Shown here: piece after piece, positions 23,100-34,777 of the stretch
Layout: every line of letters starts with the position of its first letter
How positions within the stretch are numbered: position 1 is the first letter of the stretch
Source: Cytophagaceae bacterium
GTDB lineage: Bacteria; Bacteroidota; Bacteroidia; Cytophagales; Flexibacteraceae
NCBI GenBank assembly: GCA_027485575.1
Contig: JAIXQU010000097.1
Location: 1-37,065 of the forward strand
Length of the DNA stretch: 37,065 nt
Direction of reading: 5' to 3'
Position numbers and translations under genes: made by a program
Notes under the pieces: generated by a model
The model's input: only the letters and a program-made list of their open reading frames with translations
Told to the model about the DNA's origin: nothing
Database searches by the model: none

Positions 23100-25247
23100 T
23101 TATTTCCATTCAAAAGTTCCGCCTGAAATTAAATCACTGTGCTTGATTTTATAACCAGGGAATATTTTTCCATTTTTATACAAGGCATTTCCTTTGCCTG
23201 AAACCGAATATTTTTTTCCTCCGGGAAGATTGATTTCTGCTTTTTCGAGATAAGGCGGAATCAGCCAGTATTCATCTGTTCCGGCAAGAGGATAAATCCC
23301 AAGATATCCCCAGACCAACCAACTTGACAAAGCTCCTGAATCATCCATGCCCGGTAAACCTTTGTTTCCAATCACAAATTTTTCGGCCAGAAGCTTGTGC
23401 ACTATGTTTTTTGTTTTTTCTCTTTCGCCAATCCACATATAACCGTAGGGTAAAATAAACCCAGGTTCAACCCCAATATCGAAATGGTTTCCAGAAAAAA
23501 TGCTGTCCAGTCTTGCGCTGAAAGCTGGCTTTCCACCTGTCAGACTTATGATAGAGTCAACGAGATGAACTGCTGATAATTGATTTAACCAAACATTTCC
23601 TTCATAAAAATAAGGTCCATTCCCATGGCCACTTTTCATAAATCCGGGCGTAAAATCCGGCACCCATTTGTTAAGGCTGTCTTTTACCCAAAAGAATTTT
23701 CTGTCTGGATGCCAAAGGTTTATTACTTTTTGAGAACGGGTTTTTAATAAATTTGATTCGGCAATTTTTCCAATTTTATCGGCAAAAAGACTAAGTGAAT
23801 AATCATTAAATGCATATTCAAGACTGGTTGATGTGCAGTTTTTGATTTTAGAGGAGCAAAAACCATTTTTGAGATATTCCGCATTTCTTCCATATAATTC
23901 GGGTCTATCGGTTTGGTTCATGGCGTTGTCTATGCAAACCTTCCATGCTTTGTTTACATCCGCTCCAACCAAAATGCCTTTTTGAACCGCCTCAGAAAGA
24001 ATCACTTCGGCATTGCAACCGCCCTTGGCCCTAGCAAAATCACCGGCAATCCAGGCATCAGGTAGCCATTTCTTACCTTCTCCAATTCTGACCAGACTAT
24101 GAAAAATTCTTCTTTGTTGTGCTGGATAAACAAGATTATGCAAGGGCATCAAGGTCCGGAATGTATCCCAAAACGCATCAAGGTCCCAGAAATGAGCTTC
24201 CCCAAATTGGTCTTCGGGATGGTTTCCAGCCACATCGGTGGGCATTATCATTGTATGGTAAACCGCGGAAAAAAACATCTGAGTTTTTTCAATCGGGTCA
24301 TTTTCAATCGAAAAAACAGATAATCTGTCTTCCCAGGCCATTTCTGCCGATTTTTGGATGGTCTCAAAACTGAGATTCAGATTTTTTTCAAATGCAGGCA
24401 GGGTTTCATCCTGATTTTTATATGAAATACTGACGGTCACTTCAATGCTTTCTCCGTTTTCTACTTTTCCAGTTAGGGCAAAACCTGTGGTATCAAACTT
24501 TAAAGTGGGCTTTGCCTTTGAACCTTTGGGTACAGGCATTTTAAGGGTATCCAATTTATAGCTCAGCGTGCTGCTTTTTATATTGGCCTGGCCCTGGAAA
24601 AAAATGGTATATGGATTTTCTCCTCCCCAACCACCGCCAAAGGAAGCGGAACCTGAAAAACTGCCATCTGCAGAGGCAGTAAACTTTGTGCCTTTAAAAG
24701 ATGCTTTTGGATTTCTGGAAAGGGTATGGGATAAGTCCACCAGAATGGAAGCCAAATAAGGTTCTGTGGCTCCATTTTTTTGAAATTTATACCTATGTCT
24801 TCCTATGTTCTGGTTGGCAGTTAGTTCTGCGGAAACTACTCCGGAATTTCTAATCAAATCCACAGAATAAAAGCCTGGCGATGCTTTTTCATTGTTTTTG
24901 CTTTCGCTGGCCATTTTTTTCCAATCGGGATTTCCTACCATTGGAGAGACAAGAATGTTTCCATACCTTCCTTCGCCTCCTGTTCCACTTAAATGGGTGT
25001 GACTGAATCCAATAATGGGTTTGCCGGGCTGATATCCAGAAGTTGGCGTAGGGAATGGGCAATCCGGACCTAGCCTGACCATACCAAAAGGAGAACACGC
25101 ACCGACAAAAACATTTCCTCCATCACAACCCCAAAATGGGTCAACTTTTCCGCAAAGATAATTTGGCTGTTCTTGGGCAAAAACCGGCAGAATAGTCTTA
25201 AAAAGAATTAAAACTAAAATGGGAAATTTGGTTTTTCGCCTGTTCAT
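23100..25247 (-). CDS. GH92 alpha-mannosidase, exported
   Basis: This 715-residue protein has a signal peptide (KFPILVLILFKTILPVFAQ). GH92 motifs: KVDPFWGCDGGNVFVGACSP near residue 35, TSGYQPGKPIIGFSHTHLSG near 70, the catalytic-domain segments WDLDAFWDTFRTLMPL and LPDAWIAGDFARAKGG, and the C-terminal GLPGMDDSGALSSWLVWGYL with its acidic residues. GH92 enzymes are Ca2+-dependent inverting exo-alpha-mannosidases that trim N-glycans and yeast mannans. Length is normal. The GIYPLAGTDEYW stretch differs from the usual LGFYPV-PG form, so linkage specificity cannot be read. It forms a pair with the C26 gene downstream. No SusC/SusD pair is present, so this is not a classical PUL. Confidence 0.93.
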   Translation of the reverse strand: MNRRKTKFPILVLILFKTILPVFAQEQPNYLCGKVDPFWGCDGGNVFVGACSPFGMVRLGPDCPFPTPTSGYQPGKPIIGFSHTHLSGTGGEGRYGNILVSPMVGNPDWKKMASESKNNEKASPGFYSVDLIRNSGVVSAELTANQNIGRHRYKFQKNGATEPYLASILVDLSHTLSRNPKASFKGTKFTASADGSFSGSASFGGGWGGENPYTIFFQGQANIKSSTLSYKLDTLKMPVPKGSKAKPTLKFDTTGFALTGKVENGESIEVTVSISYKNQDETLPAFEKNLNLSFETIQKSAEMAWEDRLSVFSIENDPIEKTQMFFSAVYHTMIMPTDVAGNHPEDQFGEAHFWDLDAFWDTFRTLMPLHNLVYPAQQRRIFHSLVRIGEGKKWLPDAWIAGDFARAKGGCNAEVILSEAVQKGILVGADVNKAWKVCIDNAMNQTDRPELYGRNAEYLKNGFCSSKIKNCTSTSLEYAFNDYSLSLFADKIGKIAESNLLKTRSQKVINLWHPDRKFFWVKDSLNKWVPDFTPGFMKSGHGNGPYFYEGNVWLNQLSAVHLVDSIISLTGGKPAFSARLDSIFSGNHFDIGVEPGFILPYGYMWIGEREKTKNIVHKLLAEKFVIGNKGLPGMDDSGALSSWLVWGYLGIYPLAGTDEYWLIPPYLEKAEINLPGGKKYSVSGKGNALYKNGKIFPGYKIKHSDLISGGTFEWK

Positions 25248-25406
25248 GAAACGAATGAAGGAAAGAAAATTGACTATTTCAATAAAACTGAAATCTAATT
25301 GGTCAAAACAGGTATTAAAAACTTTTCGAAGAACCTGGGTAGTCTATTGCCAATGAAGTAATACAGTTTTTGAGTTTGTTTTAAATGGAAGAAGGGTAAA
25401 AAAGCA

Positions 25407-25431
25407 AAGCCTGATATTTTAAATCAGGCTT
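25407..25431 (-). terminator. Intrinsic terminator after frr
   Basis: AAGCCTGAT (25407-25415) and ATCAGGCTT (25423-25431) form a perfect 9-bp stem. On the minus strand it is followed by TGCTTTTTT. It lies 29 bases past the frr stop and ends the pyrH-frr transcript. Confidence 0.88.
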
Positions 25432-25460
25432 CGAATTCATTTTGATATTTGATCAAAAAG

Positions 25461-26021
25461 TTAAACGGTCATAATTTCTTTTTCTTTGTCGGCAATCATT
25501 TGATCCACCTTTTGACTATGGGAATCAGTCAGTTGCTGGACTTTTTCTTCTGCTCTTTTGATGTCATCTTCAGAAGCGCCTTCTTTTTGGAGTTTTCTTA
25601 ACTCTTCGTTGGTTTCTTTTCTGATGGAACGGATGCTGACTTTCCCTGCTTCACCTTCATTTTTTACTTGCTTCACAAGGTCTCTTCTTCTGTCTTCGGT
25701 CATGGGTGGAACAACAAGTCGAATCACTTCACCATCGCTTTGCGGGTTGAGGCCAAGATCACTGTTGATGATGGCTCTTTCGATATCGGGAATTAACTTT
25801 TTTTCAAACGGTCGGATAATGATGGTTCTGGCATCTGTGGTATTTACAGTTGCTGCCTGGTTCAACGGAGTTGTAATTCCATAATATTCAACTGTTAAAC
25901 CATCCAACATAGAAGGGTTTGCCTTTCCAGCCCTTATTTTGTTGAATTCTATTCCTGTGTGCTTCAAGGCCTTATCCATTAATTCTTTGGCCTCGTCCAG
26001 AAACATATTAATTTCTTCCAT
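25461..26021 (-). CDS. frr: Ribosome recycling factor
   Basis: This encodes 186 residues, the normal family length. With EF-G it splits the post-termination ribosome. Family segments are clear: FNKIRAGKANPSMLDGLTVE, the NTTDARTIIIRPFEKKLIPD block, IINSDLGLNPQSDGEVIRL, PPMTEDRRRDLVKQVKNEGE and a final helical VDQMIADKEKEIM. It follows pyrH by 25 bases, the conserved bacterial pyrH-frr order. A start at M6 (MFLDEAKELM) is possible but M1 fits the spacing. The tsf-rpsB genes that often precede this pair are not in the window. Confidence 0.97.
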   Translation of the reverse strand: MEEINMFLDEAKELMDKALKHTGIEFNKIRAGKANPSMLDGLTVEYYGITTPLNQAATVNTTDARTIIIRPFEKKLIPDIERAIINSDLGLNPQSDGEVIRLVVPPMTEDRRRDLVKQVKNEGEAGKVSIRSIRKETNEELRKLQKEGASEDDIKRAEEKVQQLTDSHSQKVDQMIADKEKEIMTV

Positions 26022-26046
26022 TGCTATTTTAAGAGTTATTTTCTAA

Positions 26047-26754
26047 TCAATTGGTTACCAGGGTTCCAATTTCTTCACCCTGAATCAGTTTTAAAAGATT
26101 ATCTGGTTTATTCATGTCAAAAACGATGATTGGCAAATCATTTTCTTTGCAAAGGGTAAATGCGGTCATGTCCATAACATTAAGCCCCATTTCGTAAACC
26201 TGGTCAAATGAAATGCTTTTGAATCGGGTTGCAGTAGGGTCTTTTTCCGGATCGGCTGTGTAAATTCCATCTACCCGGGTACCCTTCAAAACTACATCGG
26301 CTTCAATTTCGATGGCTCTGAGCGAAGCCGCAGAGTCGGTAGTGAAATAAGGTCTGCCAATTCCAGCGCCTAAAATTACAACCCGTCCTTTTTCCATGTG
26401 ACGGATTGCTCTCCTTCTGATAAATGGCTCACAAACTTCATCTATTTTTATTGCAGACATTAATCGGGTGTACAAACCTTCATTCTCACAAGCTCCCTGA
26501 ATGGCCATGGCATTTATCAAGGTGGCCAGCATTCCCATATAATCGCCGGTTGCTTTTTCTATACCAGCGCCTGCAGCATCTTCACCTCTGAAAATATTGC
26601 CTCCCCCAATCACAACCACGATTTGGACTCCCAGCTCGGAAACCTTTTTGATTTCAGACGCATAAAGTTTAAGCATGCTGGGGTCGATTCCGTAACCTTT
26701 TTTGCCCAGCAGTGACTCACCGCTTAGTTTTAGAAGAATCCTTTTGTATTTCAT
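26047..26754 (-). CDS. pyrH: UMP kinase
   Basis: This encodes 235 residues from the ATG at 26752-26754 ([17 protein letters not shown]); the frame extends seven codons further but the shorter form is the family norm. It phosphorylates UMP to UDP as a hexamer of the amino-acid-kinase fold. Visible are [27 protein letters not shown], the substrate segment [37 protein letters not shown] and [18 protein letters not shown]. It is the first gene of pyrH-frr, with a TATATTTG -7 box at 26784-26791. Confidence 0.97.
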   Translation of the reverse strand: MKYKRILLKLSGESLLGKKGYGIDPSMLKLYASEIKKVSELGVQIVVVIGGGNIFRGEDAAGAGIEKATGDYMGMLATLINAMAIQGACENEGLYTRLMSAIKIDEVCEPFIRRRAIRHMEKGRVVILGAGIGRPYFTTDSAASLRAIEIEADVVLKGTRVDGIYTADPEKDPTATRFKSISFDQVYEMGLNVMDMTAFTLCKENDLPIIVFDMNKPDNLLKLIQGEEIGTLVTN

Positions 26755-26783
26755 GAATTGGTGTCGTATGCCCAAAGGCGCTG

Positions 26784-26791
26784 CAAATATA
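26784..26791 (-). promoter_or_regulatory. -7 promoter box for pyrH-frr
   Basis: The minus strand reads TATATTTG, a perfect TAnnTTTG box, 29 bases upstream of the pyrH ATG. It lies between the stop of the GH2 gene and pyrH, so pyrH-frr need not be read through from the galactosidase gene. No clear -33 TTG was found. Confidence 0.5.
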
Positions 26792-26828
26792 TGATTTTGG
26801 CTTTTTTTGCCTAATTCTGAATCAACTT

Positions 26829-30041
<3,213 letters not shown>

Positions 30042-30043
30042 CT

Positions 30044-31063
30044 ATGCTTGAAAAAATAAAGGAGATTAAAGCAGCCATTGACGCTTTTGTGATTGATAGT
30101 CCGGCTAAGCTTGAGGAGTTCAGAATTTCTTATCTGGCTAAAAAAGGAGTTATCACCGACCTGATGACTGGCCTTAAAGATGTAGTTCAGGAGGAGAGGA
30201 AGTCTATTGGACTGGCGCTTAATGATTTAAAAACCAAAGCATGGGAAAAGTTTGAGCAACAGCAATCTGGCTTGGGAGAATCAACGGTTGAAACCGATGC
30301 CCCTGATATGAATTTACCAGTCCAGGTTTTTCCCCTTGGGTCACGTCATCCTTTATCCATTGTGCGGCAGGAAATCATTGAAATTTTTGAACAAATGGGT
30401 TTTGCCATGTCTGATGGTCCTGAGATTGAAGATGACTGGCATAATTTTTCAGCCCTCAATTTTCCTCAAAACCATCCGGCAAGGGACATGCAGGATACTT
30501 TTTTCATATCTAAAAATCCGGATGTGCTTTTAAGAACCCATACTTCTACGGTTCAGGTAAGGCTAATGGAAAAACAAAAGCCACCCATCCGGGCCATCAT
30601 GCCGGGCAGAGTTTATAGAAATGAGGCCATTTCGGCAAGAGCCCATTGTCTGTTTCATCAGATAGAGGGATTGTATATAGACCGTAATGTCGGATTCAAA
30701 GATTTAAAGCAAACCCTCTATCATTTTGTCAAAGAGATGTTTGGTAAGGACCAAAAGATAAGGTTCCGTCCTTCATTCTTTCCTTTTACCGAGCCAAGTG
30801 CTGAGATTGATATTTCATGTCTCATTTGCAATGGTGCTGGTTGCAACATATGTAAACATACCGGTTGGGTAGAAATTGGAGGTTCTGGTATGGTTGATCC
30901 CAATGTTCTTACAGCCAATAATATTGACCCGGAAGAGTTTACTGGCTTTGCTTTTGGTATGGGTATAGAGCGAATAACCATGCTCCGGTACGGAATCAAG
31001 GATCTCCGGCTTTTTACTGAAAACGATGTCAGGTTTGTCAGTCAGTTTTCAGGGTTGTCGTAA
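30044..31063 (+). CDS. pheS: Phenylalanyl-tRNA synthetase alpha subunit
   Basis: This encodes 339 residues from the ATG at 30044 (MLEKIKEIKAAIDAF); the frame opens earlier but runs back into the divergent gene. With PheT it charges tRNA-Phe. It has an N-terminal coiled coil (about 1-80) and a class II catalytic core: PDVLLRTHTSTVQVR, motif 2 RVYRNE and FHQIEGLYID, RFRPSFFPFTEPSAEIDI, and motif 3 GFAFGMGIERITMLRYGI. A four-cysteine segment, CLICNGAGCNICKHTGW, sits before GGSGMVDPNVL and could bind zinc. pheT is not next to it; a terminator follows at 31164-31196, so the two subunits are encoded apart. Confidence 0.97.
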   Translation: MLEKIKEIKAAIDAFVIDSPAKLEEFRISYLAKKGVITDLMTGLKDVVQEERKSIGLALNDLKTKAWEKFEQQQSGLGESTVETDAPDMNLPVQVFPLGSRHPLSIVRQEIIEIFEQMGFAMSDGPEIEDDWHNFSALNFPQNHPARDMQDTFFISKNPDVLLRTHTSTVQVRLMEKQKPPIRAIMPGRVYRNEAISARAHCLFHQIEGLYIDRNVGFKDLKQTLYHFVKEMFGKDQKIRFRPSFFPFTEPSAEIDISCLICNGAGCNICKHTGWVEIGGSGMVDPNVLTANNIDPEEFTGFAFGMGIERITMLRYGIKDLRLFTENDVRFVSQFSGLS

Positions 31064-31163
31064 TCACTTCACGCAAAGAATTTCTTTTTCGTTTTTACAC
31101 AGGAAACTTCAGGAGTGGTTTTAGTTGAATTCCATTGGAAAAAAATAATAAAAATCATTACAT

Positions 31164-31196
31164 AAAAAAAAGCCTCCTGAATTGGATGCTTTTTTT
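31164..31196 (+). terminator. Intrinsic terminator after pheS
   Basis: An A-run with GCCTCC (31164-31177) pairs with GGATGC and a T-run (31184-31196), with one mismatch in the stem. It lies about 100 bases past the pheS stop and can work in both directions, so it may also end the minus-strand gene at 31256. Confidence 0.75.
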
Positions 31197-31255
31197 GACT
31201 TACAGTATTTAACAAAAGCCTGAATTCAATATTTCAGACTTTTTAAGAATAGACA

Positions 31256-31684
31256 TTAATTAGAACCCAACTCCCAAACAACCTCTTTTGCTTTTCCACC
31301 CACTGTCAGGATCAATCTGGCAGGTGCGGGCATAAGAACCAGTCTTGAAGTTTTATCCGGATACTTGTCCGCTTCGACGATTACTCCTTCTTTGGTGGTT
31401 ATTTCATAAATCGGGTCGCCATCCAGCGTTTCCCCCTTTCTTACATAGTTTTTGGCAATGTAGGCAGTTGGAATGAGGACATCGGTTTCAGAACAAACCT
31501 TTTCATGCACTTCTTCCAAAACATTTTCCATGTAATCGCCGAACTCGGAAAGAAAGGCATCTTCGGCATTGTGCAAATCATCTTCAGCTTCGTCGTATTG
31601 CTCATCGGCATAATCCAGCTGGTTTAGCTTTATCCTTTTCTCAGCAAGGTCAATTAAAGCTGCATTGAATTTTTTCTGATTCAT
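31256..31684 (-). CDS. Acidic protein of unknown function
   Basis: This encodes 142 residues from the ATG at 31682-31684; the frame runs open to 31789, but that would add an unlikely hydrophobic tail covering the divergent promoter. The N-terminal half is helical and strongly acidic (DYADEQYDEAEDDLHNAEDA), probably coiled-coil. The C-terminal half looks like a small beta domain (YVRKGETLDGDPIYEI, SRLVLMPAPARLILTVGG, KEVVWELGS). There is no signal peptide, so it is probably cytoplasmic. It looks like a conserved Bacteroidota protein, but I cannot name a function. It is divergent from the dioxygenase gene. Confidence 0.75.
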   Translation of the reverse strand: MNQKKFNAALIDLAEKRIKLNQLDYADEQYDEAEDDLHNAEDAFLSEFGDYMENVLEEVHEKVCSETDVLIPTAYIAKNYVRKGETLDGDPIYEITTKEGVIVEADKYPDKTSRLVLMPAPARLILTVGGKAKEVVWELGSN

Positions 31685-31788
31685 CGGTCTTATTTCTATT
31701 TCCAGCTTCAAAGGTTGATTTGTGTTTAGAATTATCAAAATAAATAATGAAATAGATTTTAAAATATTAAAGAAAACCTTGAAAATCA

Positions 31789-31796
31789 TATTTTTG
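31789..31796 (+). promoter_or_regulatory. -7 promoter box for the dioxygenase gene
   Basis: TATTTTTG matches TAnnTTTG and lies 20 bases before the ATG at 31817, a normal leader length. No convincing -33 element was found in the AT-rich stretch before it. Confidence 0.45.
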
Positions 31797-31816
31797 CACC
31801 ATAAATAAAATTACCT

Positions 31817-32944
31817 ATGCTTATAGCCACAGAACCAAATGTTTCTAAAACCGATTCTGATTTTCTTCCTCTGCTTGGAACAGACCATGTGGAGTTTTAT
31901 GTTGGCAATGCGAAACAGTCTGCCTATTATTATCAAACGGCCTTTGGGTACAATCTTGTAGCCTATTCCGGGCCTGAAACCGGAGATAGAGAAAAAGCTT
32001 CTTATGTGCTGGAACAAGGAAAAGTAAGATTGGTTTTAACCACTGCCATGCAGCCTGATTCCTACATTTCAGAACATGTAAAAAAGCATGGTGATGGGGT
32101 CAAGGTTTTGGCCATCTGGGTAGACGATGCCACAAAAAGCTATGAAGAAACCACAAAGCGAGGCGCAATTGGTGTTTCAGCACCTAAGACTTTAACAGAT
32201 GCCCACGGGTCAGTGGTAATGGCTTCAATACAAACCTATGGCGAAACCATTCATACCTTTGTCGAACGTAAAAACTACAATGGTCCATTTCTTCCAGGAT
32301 TTAAGGCAGTAAACAAACCAGCCATTTCTACACCCATCGGATTAAAACATATTGATCACTGCGTTGGTAATGTAGGTTGGGGCGAAATGAACCGTTGGGT
32401 TGAGTTTTACGAAAATGTGATGGGTTTTAAACTACTTGTCACATTTGATGACAACGATATTTCAACCGAATATTCTGCCCTGATGTCAAAGGTGGTTTCC
32501 AATGGAAATGGATATGTTAAATTTCCCATCAATGAGCCGGCTGAAGGCAAAAAGAAATCTCAGATTGAAGAGTACCTAGATTTTTACAAAGGACCAGGTG
32601 TTCAGCATCTGGCTTTGGCGACAGACAATATTCTGGAAACGGTAGGAGAATTACGAAGAAGGGGCGTAGAATTTTTACATGTACCAGAGGTATATTATGA
32701 TGACCTGAAGGAAAGGGTAGGAGAGATAGATGAAAAAATAGAAGAGTTGAAAGCACTTAACATTCTGGTTGACAGAGATGATGAGGGGTATCTTTTGCAG
32801 ATTTTCACCAAGCCGGTAGAAGACAGGCCTACCTTGTTTTATGAAATAATTCAAAGGCATGGAGCCCAGTCTTTTGGAAAAGGCAATTTCAAAGCCCTTT
32901 TCGAATCCATTGAAAGGGAGCAGGAGCTGAGAGGGAATTTATAG
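31817..32944 (+). CDS. hpd: 4-Hydroxyphenylpyruvate dioxygenase
   Basis: This 375-residue non-haem Fe(II) enzyme converts 4-hydroxyphenylpyruvate to homogentisate in tyrosine breakdown (and pigment formation). It has two vicinal-oxygen-chelate halves. The iron ligands are H181 (LKHIDHCVGNV), H264 (GVQHLALATDNI) and E343 (TLFYEIIQRHGA). The C-terminal GNFKALFESIEREQ gating helix is also typical. Length and start are normal. Other tyrosine-pathway genes (homogentisate dioxygenase, fumarylacetoacetase) are not next to it. A strong terminator follows at once. Confidence 0.96.
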   Translation: MLIATEPNVSKTDSDFLPLLGTDHVEFYVGNAKQSAYYYQTAFGYNLVAYSGPETGDREKASYVLEQGKVRLVLTTAMQPDSYISEHVKKHGDGVKVLAIWVDDATKSYEETTKRGAIGVSAPKTLTDAHGSVVMASIQTYGETIHTFVERKNYNGPFLPGFKAVNKPAISTPIGLKHIDHCVGNVGWGEMNRWVEFYENVMGFKLLVTFDDNDISTEYSALMSKVVSNGNGYVKFPINEPAEGKKKSQIEEYLDFYKGPGVQHLALATDNILETVGELRRRGVEFLHVPEVYYDDLKERVGEIDEKIEELKALNILVDRDDEGYLLQIFTKPVEDRPTLFYEIIQRHGAQSFGKGNFKALFESIEREQELRGNL

Positions 32945-32963
32945 CCTTGATGTAGTTTAAATT

Positions 32964-32999
32964 AAAAAAAAGACCTCCATTTCAAGAGGTCTTTTTTTT
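32964..32999 (+). terminator. Intrinsic terminator after the dioxygenase gene
   Basis: An A-run with GACCTC (32964-32976) pairs with GAGGTC and a run of T (32986-32999). The stem is perfect and lies 20 bases past the stop codon. Confidence 0.92.
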
Positions 33000-33068
33000 T
33001 GTTTATCAATGTTTATGCAATGCCTGAATTAGAAATGGAAGGCAGCGATGGTAATTCACAAGCAGTTA

Positions 33069-33179
33069 AACCCAAATTCAATGTCGTTAAGTTAGGGCCT
33101 TGCACCCTTCTTCCTTTGGAGAAGGGAAGGGATGAGGTTCACATAAAAATCTTAACTTATCGGCATTGAACCCAAATTC
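33069..33179. repeat. Nested-hairpin element flanked by 11-bp direct repeats
   Basis: The direct repeat AACCCAAATTC occurs at 33069-33079 and 33169-33179. Between lies an inverted repeat, TTCAATGTCGTTAAGTTA (33077-33094) with TAACTTATCGGCATTGAA (33153-33170), two mismatches. Its loop contains a further stem, CCCTTCT/AGAAGGG. There is no open frame. It abuts the dispersed repeat at 33170-33337, whose other copy at 16363 carries only a single such motif and so shows the likely empty site. Confidence 0.7.
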
Positions 33180-33337
33180 CTCAATAGAAAAAGCTTTTGG
33201 TTCATAAATGATTGATTTTCACCTTAAGGCATCTGCCTTGGAGGACTTGTCCCGAACCAGCTTCGGGAGGATTTTAGTGAGGTTGTAAAGCATAGAAAAT
33301 CAATCATTTACATCTTATTGCATGATCTGGGTTAAAG
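33170..33337. repeat. Dispersed intergenic inverted-repeat element, copy 2
   Basis: This matches 16363-16506 along its length. The ends of the stem are AAATGATTGATTTTC (33206-33220) and GAAAATCAATCATTT (33295-33309), perfectly complementary here. Copy 2 has about 25 extra bases in the loop, including the hairpin TCCCGAA/TTCGGGA. It encodes nothing. Together with the element at 33069 it fills most of the gap between the dioxygenase terminator and the MFS gene; bases 33338-33450 show nothing else. Confidence 0.8.
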
Positions 33338-33454
33338 TATTTTGAAACCGAATTCAAAAAAAATAAGGTATTGATTACAGCTACAATTAAATTGACAATG
33401 AACTGCTTCTGATAAAAGTATTTTTTTTACCAGCGTCCGAAAAAGTCAATCATA

Positions 33455-33462
33455 TACTTTTG
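33455..33462 (+). promoter_or_regulatory. -7 promoter box for the MFS transporter gene
   Basis: TACTTTTG matches TAnnTTTG and lies 37 bases before the TTG start at 33500. The -33 region shows no clear TTG. Confidence 0.4.
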
Positions 33463-33499
33463 TCTAACGGTGGAGATTTAAAACATTAAAAAAACCTTT

Positions 33500-34660
33500 T
33501 TGAAAGTAATTTCTGTAATCGCTTCCTTCCTGCTGATGCTTTGTTTAGGCGGGGTATATGCCTGGAGTATTTTTGTTCCATTGTTAAAAGCTGAGCTAGG
33601 ATTTTCATCCACCCAGACCCAGATTTTAATCGGATCGACTCTTGGGATTTTTGCCCTGACTATGACTGTATCTGGCAGACTCGAACAGAGATTTGGCCCC
33701 AGACTTGTTGCTTCACTTTCTGGATTTTGTTTGTTTCTTGCTTATTTTCTGGCAAGTAAAACCCAGGGAGAATTTTCTTTATTGTTGTTGACAATCAGTC
33801 TTTTGGCAGGATTGGCAACTGGATTTGGATATGTGGTTTGTTTGGTAGTTCCGGCAAAGAACTTTCCAAATCACAAAGGACTGGCTGTGGGTATTTCCCT
33901 GTCAGGATTTGGTGCAGGGGCGATTTTACTCAGTCACTATATTAAATCTTTAATGGAAATACAGTCCGACATTTCAATTTTAACCATCTTCTTTAAGGTT
34001 TCTTTGGTTTATGGAATGGCGGCTCTTATTGCCATTCCTTTTTTAAAATACGATCGGGACCAGGAAAAAGGGTCAATTCAACCATCAGTTTCAGCCATTT
34101 CCATTCTTTCCAACCCTGGTTTCGCTATCTTGTTCTTCACCCTTTTCTCGGCCTCATTTGCCGGACTTTTGGTGTTAAGCAATATCAAACCATTGATTTT
34201 GTCATTTTCTTTTTCAGAGAAAACAGCAACCCTTGGCATTTCTCTTTATGCTTTTGGAAACATGTCAGGCAGGGTAGTTTATGGATATTTGGTTGATAAA
34301 TTGGGCGGTTATAAAACCACCATTTCTTCGTTTTCCGGGTTGATTTTCTTTCTTTCCTTTTTGAGTTTTGTTCCTCAAAATGAATTGTTTATGTATGTCA
34401 TTCTATTTGGAACAGGGTTTTCCTACGGTGGTTTTTTTATTTTGATGCCCATGTACACTGCCAGTATTTTTGGCGTAAATCAACTGGGCGCTGTTTACCC
34501 ATTTGTTTTTTTAGCCTATGGTTTGGCAGGAATTTTTGGGCCTTTGTCTGCAGGATTTCTATTTGACTTTTCCCATTCCTATCAATTCTCTTTGGCCATT
34601 TCCATTTTAATCTGTTGTCTTGGGCTGTATATTTTCATTCGAAACAGAAAGTTGATTTAG
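33500..34660 (+). CDS. MFS transporter, OFA (oxalate/formate antiporter-like) family
   Basis: This encodes 386 residues from a TTG at 33500; a stop lies upstream in frame and no in-frame ATG occurs before the first helix. Twelve membrane helices can be counted. OFA features are LCLGGVYAWSIFVPLLKAEL in helix 1, the GRLEQRFGPR loop between helices 2 and 3, and SGFGAGAILLSHYIK in helix 5. The second half repeats the fold (ALYAFGNMSGRVVYGYLVDK-like loop, GFSYGGFFILMP). OFA proteins exchange or import small carboxylates in the inner membrane; the substrate here is unknown. It stands alone and is followed by uvrB after 117 bases. Confidence 0.88.
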   Translation: MKVISVIASFLLMLCLGGVYAWSIFVPLLKAELGFSSTQTQILIGSTLGIFALTMTVSGRLEQRFGPRLVASLSGFCLFLAYFLASKTQGEFSLLLLTISLLAGLATGFGYVVCLVVPAKNFPNHKGLAVGISLSGFGAGAILLSHYIKSLMEIQSDISILTIFFKVSLVYGMAALIAIPFLKYDRDQEKGSIQPSVSAISILSNPGFAILFFTLFSASFAGLLVLSNIKPLILSFSFSEKTATLGISLYAFGNMSGRVVYGYLVDKLGGYKTTISSFSGLIFFLSFLSFVPQNELFMYVILFGTGFSYGGFFILMPMYTASIFGVNQLGAVYPFVFLAYGLAGIFGPLSAGFLFDFSHSYQFSLAISILICCLGLYIFIRNRKLI

Positions 34661-34694
34661 GCCCATCATCTTCTCCATGGGTTGAAAATCCAGT

Positions 34695-34702
34695 TATTTT
34701 TG
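34695..34702 (+). promoter_or_regulatory. -7 promoter box for uvrB
   Basis: TATTTTTG matches TAnnTTTG and lies 75 bases before the uvrB TTG. The overlapping TATATTTC at 34703-34710 is a weaker alternative, with a TTG 18 bases upstream of it (34682-34684). Confidence 0.4.
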
Positions 34703-34777
34703 TATATTTCTGCATTGTGGAAACAGTTTTCAGCATTTAAGGATTCTTTTAACCAACTTTGACTTTTATAAAATTTC

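Noticed and set aside
25558-25884. Plus-strand frame of 108 codons opposite frr
   Set aside because: It is the antisense shadow of a fully conserved ribosome recycling factor, rich in Ser and Leu from the complement.
33455-33475. Integron attC-like core (TCTAAC motif) before the MFS gene
   Set aside because: Only one short core is present, with no paired RYYYAAC/GTTRRRY arms and no integrase; a -7 promoter box explains part of it.
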